Assembly: GCA_947177435.1 (NCBI GenBank)
Contig: CAMWUM010000005.1
Location: 1-18,122 of the forward strand
Reading direction: 5' to 3'
Source: an uncultured Muribaculaceae bacterium
Lineage (GTDB): Bacteria > Bacteroidota > Bacteroidia > Bacteroidales > Muribaculaceae
DNA: 18,122 nucleotides
Position numbers and translations under genes: made by a program. A model generated the notes under the pieces. It was not told where the DNA came from. It was given only the letters and a program-made list of their open reading frames with translations, and ran no database searches. Below are positions 8,411 to 16,658 of the stretch, piece after piece; the first letter of the stretch is position 1; each line of letters begins with the position of its first letter.

Positions 8411-10855
8411 ATGAAATTTGCATATAAACTATTTATAAATACGGCGTTGGCCCTCTCGTTGGTTGCGTGCCAGGACGATAGCAACAGCACCGTCGAAATG
8501 GGCTGGATGGATATAAACGTCACGGCCGCACCGCATGAGATGGCGCCCCCCATCGGCCCCTTCGCATTGACGGTGGCTACCGCCGACGGCGAATACAGCC
8601 ACACTTGGGCTTCGGCAACGCAATTCCCAAAATACGAAAATTTTATTGTTGGCCAGTATACCGCGAGGGCCGTCTCGGGCACTCCCGGTGCCGAGGGATA
8701 CGATTGCCAATGCTATATCGGCGAGGCTAACTTTGAAGTCATGCCCGGTCAGAGTGTTGGCGTGCCCATTCTCTGTGAACTCCAGCAGGCAATTGCGCGT
8801 GTTGAGATAGGCGATGGATTGGCCGGGCGCTATCCCGGCTGCTCCGCCACGCTGCATACGTCGGGATATGGCTACGTTGCCATTGATCCTGAGGCAGAAG
8901 GTCCCGTTCTCATTATGCCGGGATTTTCTTACTTGTATTTGACTCTCCCGCATCAGAACGAGGATGTGACTCTCGCTTGCGATTTCTCGGTTGAGACGAT
9001 GGCTGCTACGGCATACAAGATTGATCTCGACATGGAGGGTGAGACATTGACAATAACTAGTGGACCAAAGCAATCGCAGATGCTCCTGAGCGAAGATTTG
9101 TTCAGCACCCCGGCTCCCGAGGTCGAAGCAAATGGATTTGTCAGCGGAGAGACTATCAGTCTGGTTGAGGGCAACAAGCCTTCGGCACCGATTGAGATGA
9201 TTGTATCGGCCGAGGCCGGGCTGCAGTCGGTGATACTTACTGCCGTCTCAGAGGGTGGTCTGTCCGGAATGCCCCGAGAGGTCAATCTGCTCGACATACC
9301 CGCTGATGCAGACCTGCATGGGTTGAAGATAAGGAAAGATGGTGACAATGCCCTGGCGGTGGATTATACCAATCTGCTTGCCAATCTGGCCGTTGAAGCA
9401 AACACTGACGCGACCTTCATGCTTATGGCCCGCGACCGCCTGGGCCGTGTATCTCAGGCGTCTATCCTGAAAGTTGGTGTACAGAGTGTTGAGTTGCTCG
9501 CCACAGAGTTTACCCCGGCGATGGTTGGCGTCAATACCACCACGGTTACGCTCAAATGCAATACTGGCAGTGTGCAGTTGGAGGATTTCTCAGCATATCT
9601 GCTTGACCCTAATACCGGTAAGCAACTTGACGAGGCGCCTATTGTGTCGCTTGTAGCCGACAAAGAGCAACAAACCGGGCTGCTGACTCTCGATATTGGC
9701 CCCGGCGTTGTTGCAGCCCCTCTGCGCATCGATTATCTCGGCCAGCCTAAACTCTGGTTGACCATACCACGAGCCGTACCGGAATACAAACTCACGGCCG
9801 ACGCGTTCGCCCGCACGGCCGTACTGGCCGTAGAGGCTGAGACGCCTGAGATTACGGCCGCTATCGTCGATAACGCATCCGTGCTGGCCAACGGCGAAGA
9901 CGTGGAAGTGGTGCGTCGTATTCCCGAGAGTGGCATCATCGCCATAGCCGGCCTTGACCCCTGCAAGACATATGCTCTCCAGTCCATGGTGGTTAAGGGT
10001 TCTTATGCGCCGATTGTGCGTGTGCGCACCGAGGACGCATTGCCCGTTCCCGACGGTGACTTCGAGGACGTGGGCGTGCCATCTGAGTATAAAGATTTGG
10101 AGCAGGGCGGTCCTTATTCGGCATCCGAGTTCCCAATCTACAATATGCAGAATTTCACCACCCTCAAAGTGGCTTGGACGCAGAAATATTGGGCAAACGT
10201 TAATGCCAAGACATTCTGCCGGAGTGCCAAGCGCTACAACACGTGGTACATGCAGCCATCGTCGCAGCTCGATTACGATTATTACGTGTCAGGCAGCAAG
10301 TCAATGCGCATTACCTCGGTGGGCTGGTCGCTCGACGGTCCTGAGATACAGCCTTATTTGCAAGACCGAAACAATTATCTGCCTTACAATGCCAATGTGC
10401 CGGTGGTGGAGCATCGCTCGGCCGGCAAGCTTTTTCTTGGCGAATACAGGTTCAACCCTTCTGATCTCTCGGAAAGTTACATCGAAGGATTGAAATTCTC
10501 ATCGCGTCCGTCGTCGCTCAACGGCTTCTACAAATACACGCCCGACAAGAACAATCCTAACGACAACGGCCTCGTGTCGGTCGAGGTGATAAGCGAGGAT
10601 AACGGATTCCCTACAGTAATAGCCTTTGCTACGATGCGATTGAGCCCGACTCGTGATTTCATCACTTTCAATCTTCCGCTTGAGTATTCTTCTTTCGGAG
10701 TTAAGGCTACAAAGATAAAGATAATGTTCAGTTCATCATACAAGACAGGCACCATTGAGGAGGAGGATGCCGGCGTGACAGCTACGCCCGACATCCCCGA
10801 GGCTGTGTACCGCGGCAGTGTGCTCTGGATCGATAACCTGTCATTTTCATATTAA
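8411..10855 (+). CDS. DUF4493/PCMD-domain surface lipoprotein
   Basis: An 814-residue predicted lipoprotein. MKFAYKLFINTALALSLVAC is a lipoprotein signal with C20 as the lipidated residue. The acidic QDD just after it resembles the export signal that sends Bacteroidetes lipoproteins to the cell surface. Residues from about 30 to 220 look like DUF4493 (GWMDINVTA, then QYTARAVSG and the VPILCEL segment). A series of beta-rich, Ig/Fn3-like segments fills about 230-545. A PCMD (putative carbohydrate metabolism) domain begins at about 548 (PDGDFEDVG) and ends with VLWIDNLSFSY. No catalytic motif is visible. I chose the ATG at 8411 over a TTG at 8366 because it starts the signal peptide and follows the promoter. 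First gene of a six-gene operon; the next starts after 5 bases. It is probably a surface binding or adhesin-like protein; the ligand is unknown. Confidence 0.85.
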   Translation: MKFAYKLFINTALALSLVACQDDSNSTVEMGWMDINVTAAPHEMAPPIGPFALTVATADGEYSHTWASATQFPKYENFIVGQYTARAVSGTPGAEGYDCQCYIGEANFEVMPGQSVGVPILCELQQAIARVEIGDGLAGRYPGCSATLHTSGYGYVAIDPEAEGPVLIMPGFSYLYLTLPHQNEDVTLACDFSVETMAATAYKIDLDMEGETLTITSGPKQSQMLLSEDLFSTPAPEVEANGFVSGETISLVEGNKPSAPIEMIVSAEAGLQSVILTAVSEGGLSGMPREVNLLDIPADADLHGLKIRKDGDNALAVDYTNLLANLAVEANTDATFMLMARDRLGRVSQASILKVGVQSVELLATEFTPAMVGVNTTTVTLKCNTGSVQLEDFSAYLLDPNTGKQLDEAPIVSLVADKEQQTGLLTLDIGPGVVAAPLRIDYLGQPKLWLTIPRAVPEYKLTADAFARTAVLAVEAETPEITAAIVDNASVLANGEDVEVVRRIPESGIIAIAGLDPCKTYALQSMVVKGSYAPIVRVRTEDALPVPDGDFEDVGVPSEYKDLEQGGPYSASEFPIYNMQNFTTLKVAWTQKYWANVNAKTFCRSAKRYNTWYMQPSSQLDYDYYVSGSKSMRITSVGWSLDGPEIQPYLQDRNNYLPYNANVPVVEHRSAGKLFLGEYRFNPSDLSESYIEGLKFSSRPSSLNGFYKYTPDKNNPNDNGLVSVEVISEDNGFPTVIAFATMRLSPTRDFITFNLPLEYSSFGVKATKIKIMFSSSYKTGTIEEEDAGVTATPDIPEAVYRGSVLWIDNLSFSY

Positions 10856-10860
10856 CGCTT

Positions 10861-11679
10861 ATGTACTTTAAAAGAATTGCAATAGCGGTGGCGTTGCTAT
10901 GGAGCGCGACAGCCGCGCAAGCTACAGGCCTTGATACGGCGCTTATCGTCGACGAGGTGGTGATCGATGAGGCGGTGACCGACTCGATGTCTACTCCGGC
11001 CGACACTATCCCCGTATTCTCTCGCGATATTAAGCAGATTGTGTTCTTGCCAAAAGGGCAATGGATTGCTGGTGTGAGCGTAAGCTATTCACAGAGCGAT
11101 CAGGACAATTACCAATTTCTCATCATAGAGAATCTTAACGGCGACTCTTACCAATTCAAGGTAAGCCCTATGCTGTTCTATGGCTTTGCCGACAACATGG
11201 CCGCCGGCGGCCGATTTGCCTATACGCGCCAGCGCACTCGTCTCGACAACGCCAATGTGAAGATAGACTCCGAGACGAGTTACGACATAGAAAACCTGTT
11301 CGCCATCTCACACACGTACTCGGCCATGGGGGCTATGCGTTACTACATAAGCCTCGGATCGAGTACGCGCTTCGGCATCTTCAACGAGTTGCAGTTGCAG
11401 TTCGCCGGCGGAGAGTCGAAGATTTGCAACGGTGTGGGCGAAGATCTGACCGGAACGTTCGAGCGCACTTACTCGGTCAATCTCGGCCTGTCGCCAGGCA
11501 TTGTGATGTTCCTTTCAAACTATTCTGCCATCGAGGTCAACGTGGGCGTGCTTGGTTTCAATTACCAACACGTGAAATCGACCACCGACCGCATCTACGT
11601 CGCTAACCGCCACACCAAGTCAGCTAATTTCAAAGTTAACCTTTTCAGCATCACATTCGGTGTTGCCTTCTATTTTTAA
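10861..11679 (+). CDS. Outer-membrane beta-barrel protein (paralogue 1)
   Basis: A 272-residue exported protein. The signal peptide is MYFKRIAIAVALLWSATAAQ, cleaved around residue 20-22. A short acidic linker rich in Val/Asp/Glu follows, then FLPKGQW (62-68), after which alternating hydrophobic/polar strands run to a terminal aromatic (FGVAFYF), the usual signal for barrel insertion by BAM. Eight to ten strands would fit the length. It is clearly related along its full length to the next gene product: shared anchors are the PKG[QK]W segment, YSAMGAMRYY versus YSMGLAYRNY, RFGIFNE versus RFAVFNE, and SPGIVMF versus SPGVAIF. It has no TonB plug or OmpA domain. Co-transcribed with the flanking PCMD genes. 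Its role is unknown; a partner or conduit for the PCMD lipoproteins is my inference. Confidence 0.84.
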   Translation: MYFKRIAIAVALLWSATAAQATGLDTALIVDEVVIDEAVTDSMSTPADTIPVFSRDIKQIVFLPKGQWIAGVSVSYSQSDQDNYQFLIIENLNGDSYQFKVSPMLFYGFADNMAAGGRFAYTRQRTRLDNANVKIDSETSYDIENLFAISHTYSAMGAMRYYISLGSSTRFGIFNELQLQFAGGESKICNGVGEDLTGTFERTYSVNLGLSPGIVMFLSNYSAIEVNVGVLGFNYQHVKSTTDRIYVANRHTKSANFKVNLFSITFGVAFYF

Positions 11680-11683
11680 GCGT

Positions 11684-12538
11684 ATGAAACTGCAAAGAAT
11701 AATAGCAATGGCATGCGTCGCCCTTTGTGCCTTAGGCGCTTGGGCGCAGGACGCTGAGCGCGAACCGGTGATGAGGAAGAGTGAGGCGCCGGCCGATCCG
11801 GAACTGAGTGAACGGGTGATAGTTGGCACAGATACGGTGCCTATCGTTGTCGAGCAAAAGAATTACGGCCGTTTTGACCGCGGCCTTCGCAATTACCTTT
11901 TCATTCCCAAGGGCAAATGGGCCTTTGGCCTGACGGCTTCCTACGGCGAACTCGACACGGAGGACGTGCAGATACTGTCGCTCATCAAGGATGTCGATTT
12001 CAACGGCAAGATTTACTCAATCAATCCGTCGGTATCGTATTTCATAAATCACAACCAGTCAATCGGCTTTGAGATCAACTATTCCCGTGGTACCGCCGAC
12101 CTTGGTAGTCTTGCAGTCGATATTGATGATGACATGAACTTCTCGCTTCACGACGTAAGTTACTACCAGCAGACCTACAGCATGGGCCTCGCGTATCGAA
12201 ACTATGTGGGTCTAAACAAGATGAAGCGTTTTGCCGTGTTCAACGAGGTATCGCTCGACCTTGGCACCGGTTCGTCGAGGTTCAAACGCTACTACAACGA
12301 TGAACTCTTCGACACGCGCACCCAAATTACCACTGCCAGTCTCAACTTCAGTCCCGGTGTCGCGATTTTCATACAGGAGTATGCCGCTTTCAATGTTTCG
12401 TTCGGCGTGTTTGGCGTGAAATTCCGCAAGGAAAGCCAGGCGACCAACGGCGTGAACGACGGCACGCGCGTGACGAGCGGCGCAAACTTCAAGTTTAACA
12501 TTTTCAACATCAACTTCGGCCTGCTGGTCGTAATATGA
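11684..12538 (+). CDS. Outer-membrane beta-barrel protein (paralogue 2)
   Basis: A 284-residue exported protein. I chose the ATG at 11684, 4 bases after the previous stop, because MKLQRIIAMACVALCALGAWA is a good signal peptide; the in-frame ATG at 11660 lies inside the upstream gene. A charged linker leads to FIPKGKW (73-79) and then amphipathic strands. It is a paralogue of the preceding barrel, with RFAVFNEVSLDLG and GANFKFNIFNINFG aligning to RFGIFNELQLQF and SANFKVNLFSITFG. The last residues are FGLLVVI, ending in Ile, so the barrel-assembly signal is weaker than in its twin. The stop overlaps the start of the next gene (ATGA at 12535). The two barrels may form a hetero-oligomer or have diverged for different partners. 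Confidence 0.84.
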   Translation: MKLQRIIAMACVALCALGAWAQDAEREPVMRKSEAPADPELSERVIVGTDTVPIVVEQKNYGRFDRGLRNYLFIPKGKWAFGLTASYGELDTEDVQILSLIKDVDFNGKIYSINPSVSYFINHNQSIGFEINYSRGTADLGSLAVDIDDDMNFSLHDVSYYQQTYSMGLAYRNYVGLNKMKRFAVFNEVSLDLGTGSSRFKRYYNDELFDTRTQITTASLNFSPGVAIFIQEYAAFNVSFGVFGVKFRKESQATNGVNDGTRVTSGANFKFNIFNINFGLLVVI

Positions 12539-14103
12539 TAGTTATGAAAAAGTTGATTTTCATCATCTTGCCTGTTGCGATGCTGCTGTGTGGCTGCATC
12601 AAGAATGACATACCTTACCCTCGCATTCAGGCGGGTTTCACCGCCATCTCGGCCGAGGGGGAATGCAAAGCCGCCGACATTGACTCGGCCAACCGCGTCG
12701 TTACTCTCTTTTTCCCCGAAGAGGCCAACATCTACCAAGTGAAGATTACATCCTTTTCGCTTACTCCGAATACGGAGATTGCTCAGGGCGACATTGATAA
12801 GCCACTCGACCTGTCGGCCAAGTGTTATTTCACGCTGCGCATGTACCAGGATTATCTTTGGAAGGTGGTGGCGAGCCAGGATATCGAGCGATATTTCTCG
12901 GTTGAGGGCCAGATCGGCGCATCCACCATCGATGTGCCCGGCAAGCGAGTGCTTGCCACTGTCAACGACCGCGTAAACCTCGAGTCGCTGATGGTGGAGA
13001 CTTGCAAACTCGGAGCCACTTCGGCCACTACCACACCCGACATCGCGGGCGAGAAAGTAGACTTTTCGCGTCCTGTCGTCATCAATGTCGAGAATTACGG
13101 TCACATTGAGCGTTGGACCATTTACATCGAGCAGACCGAGGCAACCGTTGTGACGGCTGGCGTAGACGGCTGGACCAAGGTGGCATGGGTGTACGGCGAG
13201 GCTCAGGCCGGAAAGAAGAACACGGTGCAGTACCGCATCAAGGGCGACACCGAGTGGCTAACCGTGCCCGATTCTTGGCTGACACACAACGGCGGCAATT
13301 TCTGCGCCCGCCTTGTCGGTCTTACTCCGCAGACTGAGTACGAAGCCCGCGCTGTGTCGGGAGAAGCCTACGGCGAGACGCTGACGTTCACAACCGGCTC
13401 TGTGTGCCAGATGCCCAACAGCAACTTCGATGAATGGTGGCTCAATGGCAAGATCTGGTGCCCGTGGCCCGAGGGCGGCGAGCAGTTCTGGGACACCGGC
13501 AACAAGGGAGCCACGACGCTCGGCCCGAGCAACTCCATACCCACCGATGATACAGTCGACGGCCAGGGCCGCGCGGCCTGCCTGCAGACCAAGTTCGTGG
13601 GCATCGGCATGCTCGGCAAGCTAGCCGCCGGCAACATATTCGTAGGCAGTTACGTGCGCACCGATGGCACCAACGGCATCCTCAGTTTTGGCAAGCCTTT
13701 TACCGAAAGGCCTACCAAACTCAAAGGCTACTGGAAATATAAGACGGCGCCAATCAGTTCGGTAACGGCTGGCTACGAAGACCTGAAAGGACGTCCCGAT
13801 ACGGGTACTGTGTGGGTGGCGCTGATTGACACCGATGACCCGTTTGAGATACGCACCAATCCCAAAAACCAGCAATTGTTCGACCCCAACGGCTCATACG
13901 TAGTGGCCTATGGACGAGTGCAGACTGGCAGTGACATTGACGCCTACGCCCCATTTGAGGTTGAGTTCGTGTACACGAGCACCAGTCGTCGTCCCAAGTA
14001 TATCATAGCCGCGGCCTCGGCCAGCAAGTACGGCGATTTCTTCACCGGCGGCAACGGTGCGGTGCTCTACGTTGATAATTTCGAACTTGAATATGACTAT
14101 TAA
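12535..14103 (+). CDS. PCMD-domain lipoprotein with tandem N-terminal repeats
   Basis: A 522-residue predicted lipoprotein; a start at the ATG at 12544 (MKKLIFI) is equally possible and 3 residues shorter. The signal ends in LLCGC with C21 lipidated, followed by IKNDIPYP. Two related beta-rich repeats follow (about 35-118 and 121-200; compare IDSANRVVTLFF with IDVPGKRVLATV), resembling DUF5018-type modules. A fibronectin-like segment (about 205-287, VQYRIKGDTEWLTVP to LTFTT) leads into a PCMD domain (about 294-522). That domain opens NSNFDEWW and holds GNKGATTLGPSNS, LAAGNIFVGSYVRTDG, FGKPFTERPTKLKGYWKY and the final VLYVDNFELEYDY. This architecture is widespread in Bacteroidales as I recall it. 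PCMD is thought to be carbohydrate-related on structural grounds only. It overlaps the porin gene by 11 bases. Confidence 0.88.
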   Translation: MIVMKKLIFIILPVAMLLCGCIKNDIPYPRIQAGFTAISAEGECKAADIDSANRVVTLFFPEEANIYQVKITSFSLTPNTEIAQGDIDKPLDLSAKCYFTLRMYQDYLWKVVASQDIERYFSVEGQIGASTIDVPGKRVLATVNDRVNLESLMVETCKLGATSATTTPDIAGEKVDFSRPVVINVENYGHIERWTIYIEQTEATVVTAGVDGWTKVAWVYGEAQAGKKNTVQYRIKGDTEWLTVPDSWLTHNGGNFCARLVGLTPQTEYEARAVSGEAYGETLTFTTGSVCQMPNSNFDEWWLNGKIWCPWPEGGEQFWDTGNKGATTLGPSNSIPTDDTVDGQGRAACLQTKFVGIGMLGKLAAGNIFVGSYVRTDGTNGILSFGKPFTERPTKLKGYWKYKTAPISSVTAGYEDLKGRPDTGTVWVALIDTDDPFEIRTNPKNQQLFDPNGSYVVAYGRVQTGSDIDAYAPFEVEFVYTSTSRRPKYIIAAASASKYGDFFTGGNGAVLYVDNFELEYDY

Positions 14104-15079
14104 GACATTTGTATTAGCTGCCACGCTCGTCTGCGGATTTGTTGCGTCAGCCCAATCGGCGCCTCAGATTCACGGCACGCTCCGTGCGGCCTATGATTGG
14201 GAGCCAAGCGAGGGCATGTCGCGTTTTCAGGTGCGCAATGCCCGTCTTTCGGTTGAGGGATCCATCACTGATGCACTGAGTTATAAGGTGCAGACTGACT
14301 TTTGCGACCAAGGTAAGATCAAGATTCTTGACGCGCAGGCATCCTATGCCTTTGCCGGCAAGTTTACGCTGACTATGGGTCAAACGCTTGTGCCGGGTTT
14401 GGTCGAAGGTGCAAGAGCGCCCCACCTGTTGTGGTTCTCGAGTCGCTCTCTCATCTCCAAGTCGTGTGGCCCGCGAAGAGCGGTAGGAGCCAAATTAAAG
14501 TATAATTTCGGACCGGCGTACGCCGAGGTCGGAGCATTCAACGCCCATCCGATGGCTGACCACAACGTGTGGGAGCGGCAGATGCTCTATGCCGGAAAGT
14601 TGGGCACGCGCCTGGGCGACTTCAACCTCGAGCTTGGCGCTGAGTCCGCCTATCCCGACTTGGTGCGCATCACGCGCCTCGACGCTTATGTCAAGTGGAC
14701 TTCTGGACGCTGGCGCGCTGAGGGCGAGTATATGTACTCTGCTTATGCTCACGACGCTTACAAGGACAGTCATGCGTGGTTTGTGAGCGCCAATTACGAC
14801 CTGCCGCTGCGTCTTGGCAATTTTAGTGTGCTTTCGTTTCAGGGCCGTTATGATGGCATGACTGACGCAAGCGATGGCAAAGCTAACGCTGCAGGGTTGT
14901 TGAAAACGACGTGGGAGCGCCGCAACCGCCTGACGCTCGGTTCTACCATCTCACACATTGGTCCCAAAGGCCGCTGTGATTTCAAAATTAACTACGAATG
15001 GATGTTCTACCCGTGGGGTTATGTGGCACCAGCCGGCGACCGCTCCAAACTCATAGCCGAGATTTGCGTAAGATTTTGA
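14093..15079 (+). CDS. Porin, phosphate-selective O/P-like
   Basis: A 328-residue outer-membrane barrel. I chose the ATG at 14093, inside the last codons of the upstream gene, since MTIKTFVLAATLVCGFVASA is a clean signal peptide; an ATG at 14057 would add 12 hydrophilic residues in front. The mature start is QIHGTLRAAYDWEP, then FQVRNARLSVEGSITDALSYKV (a hallmark of the OprO/OprP-like family), ILDAQASYAF and FTLTMGQTLVPG. The chain ends IAEICVRF, with the C-terminal Phe expected of a BAM substrate. Family members pass anions such as phosphate, but many Bacteroidetes homologues are uncharacterised and the specificity cannot be read here. It lies between the second PCMD lipoprotein and the hydrolase; the next start is 2 bases after its stop. 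Confidence 0.86.
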   Translation: MTIKTFVLAATLVCGFVASAQSAPQIHGTLRAAYDWEPSEGMSRFQVRNARLSVEGSITDALSYKVQTDFCDQGKIKILDAQASYAFAGKFTLTMGQTLVPGLVEGARAPHLLWFSSRSLISKSCGPRRAVGAKLKYNFGPAYAEVGAFNAHPMADHNVWERQMLYAGKLGTRLGDFNLELGAESAYPDLVRITRLDAYVKWTSGRWRAEGEYMYSAYAHDAYKDSHAWFVSANYDLPLRLGNFSVLSFQGRYDGMTDASDGKANAAGLLKTTWERRNRLTLGSTISHIGPKGRCDFKINYEWMFYPWGYVAPAGDRSKLIAEICVRF

Positions 15080-15080
15080 T

Positions 15081-15848
15081 ATGGAAAAAGATATGATGCT
15101 CAACGGCGTGCGTTCGCGCATTTACGAGTCGGGAAAGGCAGATGGCCAGCCTATCGTGCTGATGCACGGCTGGGGATGCCAGGCATCTACGTTGGCCTCG
15201 ATCGAGAAGGTGGCCGGCGAGACTTGCCGTGTGATCAATGTGGACTTTCCCGGTTTTGGACAGTCTGACGAACCGGCAGAAGTGTGGGGCGTGGCTGACT
15301 ATTCGCGTTGGCTCGAAGACTTGATAAACCAACTTGGCCTCGAGCGCCCCACGCTCTTAGGCCATTCGTTTGGTGGACGCGTTGCCATTCATTACGCTTC
15401 CAGCCATCCCGTGGGCAAAATCATACTCGTTGACGCAGCCGGCGTAAAGCCGCGTCGTGGACTGAAATACTATGTCAAGGTCTATTCGTTCAAACTGGGC
15501 AAGTGGCTAACCAAGATGACGATGAGTAAGGAGAAAGCCGAGGCCAGCATCGCCGAGCAACGCAAGCGTCGCGGCTCAGCCGACTATGCCAACTCGACCC
15601 CGCAGATGCGTGCCATTATGTCAAGAGTGGTCAATGAAGACCTGCGCCACCTCATGCCAAAGATTCAGGCTCCGACCCTGCTGATTTGGGGCGAAAACGA
15701 CACCGCCACGCCCATGCGCGACGCCCGCATAATGGAAAAACTAATCCCCGGTGCCGGCCTCGTATCGTTCTCCGCCTGCGGCCATTACTCCTTCCTCGAC
15801 AACCCCCGCCAATTCGCAGCCGTCCTCCGCTCCTTCCTCGCCTCCTAG
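15081..15848 (+). CDS. Alpha/beta hydrolase
   Basis: A 255-residue cytoplasmic alpha/beta-hydrolase-fold enzyme. The oxyanion-hole motif is HGWG (29-32), the nucleophile elbow GHSFGG gives S96, the acid is D207 in WGENDTATP, and the base is H235 in CGHYSFLDNP, so the Ser-Asp-His triad is complete. DFPGFGQSD (55-63) is typical of the family. A lysine-rich lid stretch lies at about 124-165. No signal peptide is seen, in contrast to the rest of the operon. The family includes esterases, lipases, haloalkane and C-C hydrolases; the substrate cannot be told. Its start is 1 base after the porin stop, so it is the last gene of the envelope operon. The gene ends 2 bases from a convergent gene. Confidence 0.92.
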   Translation: MEKDMMLNGVRSRIYESGKADGQPIVLMHGWGCQASTLASIEKVAGETCRVINVDFPGFGQSDEPAEVWGVADYSRWLEDLINQLGLERPTLLGHSFGGRVAIHYASSHPVGKIILVDAAGVKPRRGLKYYVKVYSFKLGKWLTKMTMSKEKAEASIAEQRKRRGSADYANSTPQMRAIMSRVVNEDLRHLMPKIQAPTLLIWGENDTATPMRDARIMEKLIPGAGLVSFSACGHYSFLDNPRQFAAVLRSFLAS

Positions 15849-15850
15849 GG

Positions 15851-16594
15851 TTATTTGGATGGGGAGAAGAGTTTGCGCTTTTGGGCGATGTACCATTTGG
15901 TGGCTTTGGGGCCGACGAGGCGCTTGATGAATTTCTTCAGCTTCTTGTGCCACGGGGCCCACGATGCGGCAAAGCGGTGGATTGCGATTGTGCGGTCGGT
16001 GCTTTGCAGTTCGCGGTGCTCGATGTGTATAGGGCTGAAAAAGTCAAACGGCAATACTGATATTGTGGAGGGTTCGTGGTCGAAATCCTCGATGTTGTCA
16101 ATATCTTTGATGGCGTATTCGTTGGCAAGTACTTTTGATTTCAGGCGGGGCAGGGGCTCGGTGTCGAGCGAGCCGTCTGGCTTGATGAAGTGACGCCCCT
16201 CGTAATATTTCAGCATTTTGCCGAAGATAGGATTGCCGGGCTCGGAACCCATCACGGCAGCCTCAATGCATCCCGATCCGTTTTCGTAACAGAAAAAATA
16301 AGGGAGATGCAGCAGTGGGTCAAACGTTTTGAGCACCTCAACGTCAGAGTCGAGGTATATGCCGCCCTCTGTGTATAGGGCGTAATTGCGGATATAGTCA
16401 GCGGCAAAGGCGTATTTCTTTTGCTCGAATGCCTCCCGCACCCAGTCGGATTTGTCTTTAGGAAAGCGCTTAAAGTCCCATTTCCTTATCTCATAGTCAG
16501 GCAGATGCTGCGACCATGAATCGATGCACTGCTGTATCTTGGCGGGATAGGGATCGTCGCTCAGCCAGCAAAAGTGTATAATTTTTGGAATCAT
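15851..16594 (-). CDS. GT32-type glycosyltransferase (capsule/LPS-like)
   Basis: A 247-residue sugar transferase of the Gly_transf_sug/OCH1-like group. MIPKIIHFCWLS at the start and AADYIRNYALYTEGGIYLDSDVEV (64-87) are the classic signature; DSD (82-84) is the metal-nucleotide-sugar-binding DxD motif. AIHRFAASW near the C-terminus is the conserved H...W region. The C-terminal tail is strongly basic (HKKLKKFIKRLVG, ending RKLFSPSK), suggesting contact with the membrane surface. It would transfer a hexose onto a lipid-linked or surface glycan; the exact sugar is unknown. It is downstream of the GSCFA gene across a 64-base gap with no strong promoter, so a shared transcript is likely. It converges on the hydrolase gene with no room for a separate terminator. 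Confidence 0.92.
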   Translation of the reverse strand: MIPKIIHFCWLSDDPYPAKIQQCIDSWSQHLPDYEIRKWDFKRFPKDKSDWVREAFEQKKYAFAADYIRNYALYTEGGIYLDSDVEVLKTFDPLLHLPYFFCYENGSGCIEAAVMGSEPGNPIFGKMLKYYEGRHFIKPDGSLDTEPLPRLKSKVLANEYAIKDIDNIEDFDHEPSTISVLPFDFFSPIHIEHRELQSTDRTIAIHRFAASWAPWHKKLKKFIKRLVGPKATKWYIAQKRKLFSPSK

Positions 16595-16658
16595 ATCTCG
16601 AGACTTAAGGGTTATGTCTTAATAACGCGTCGTAATGCAAATTATTGTATAACCAGCA

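Noticed and set aside
16595..16658. Promoter for the glycosyltransferase gene in the 64-base gap
   Set aside because: The closest box on the minus strand is one base short of TAnnTTTG and has no -33 partner; the CTTAA-rich repeats there do not form a convincing palindrome.
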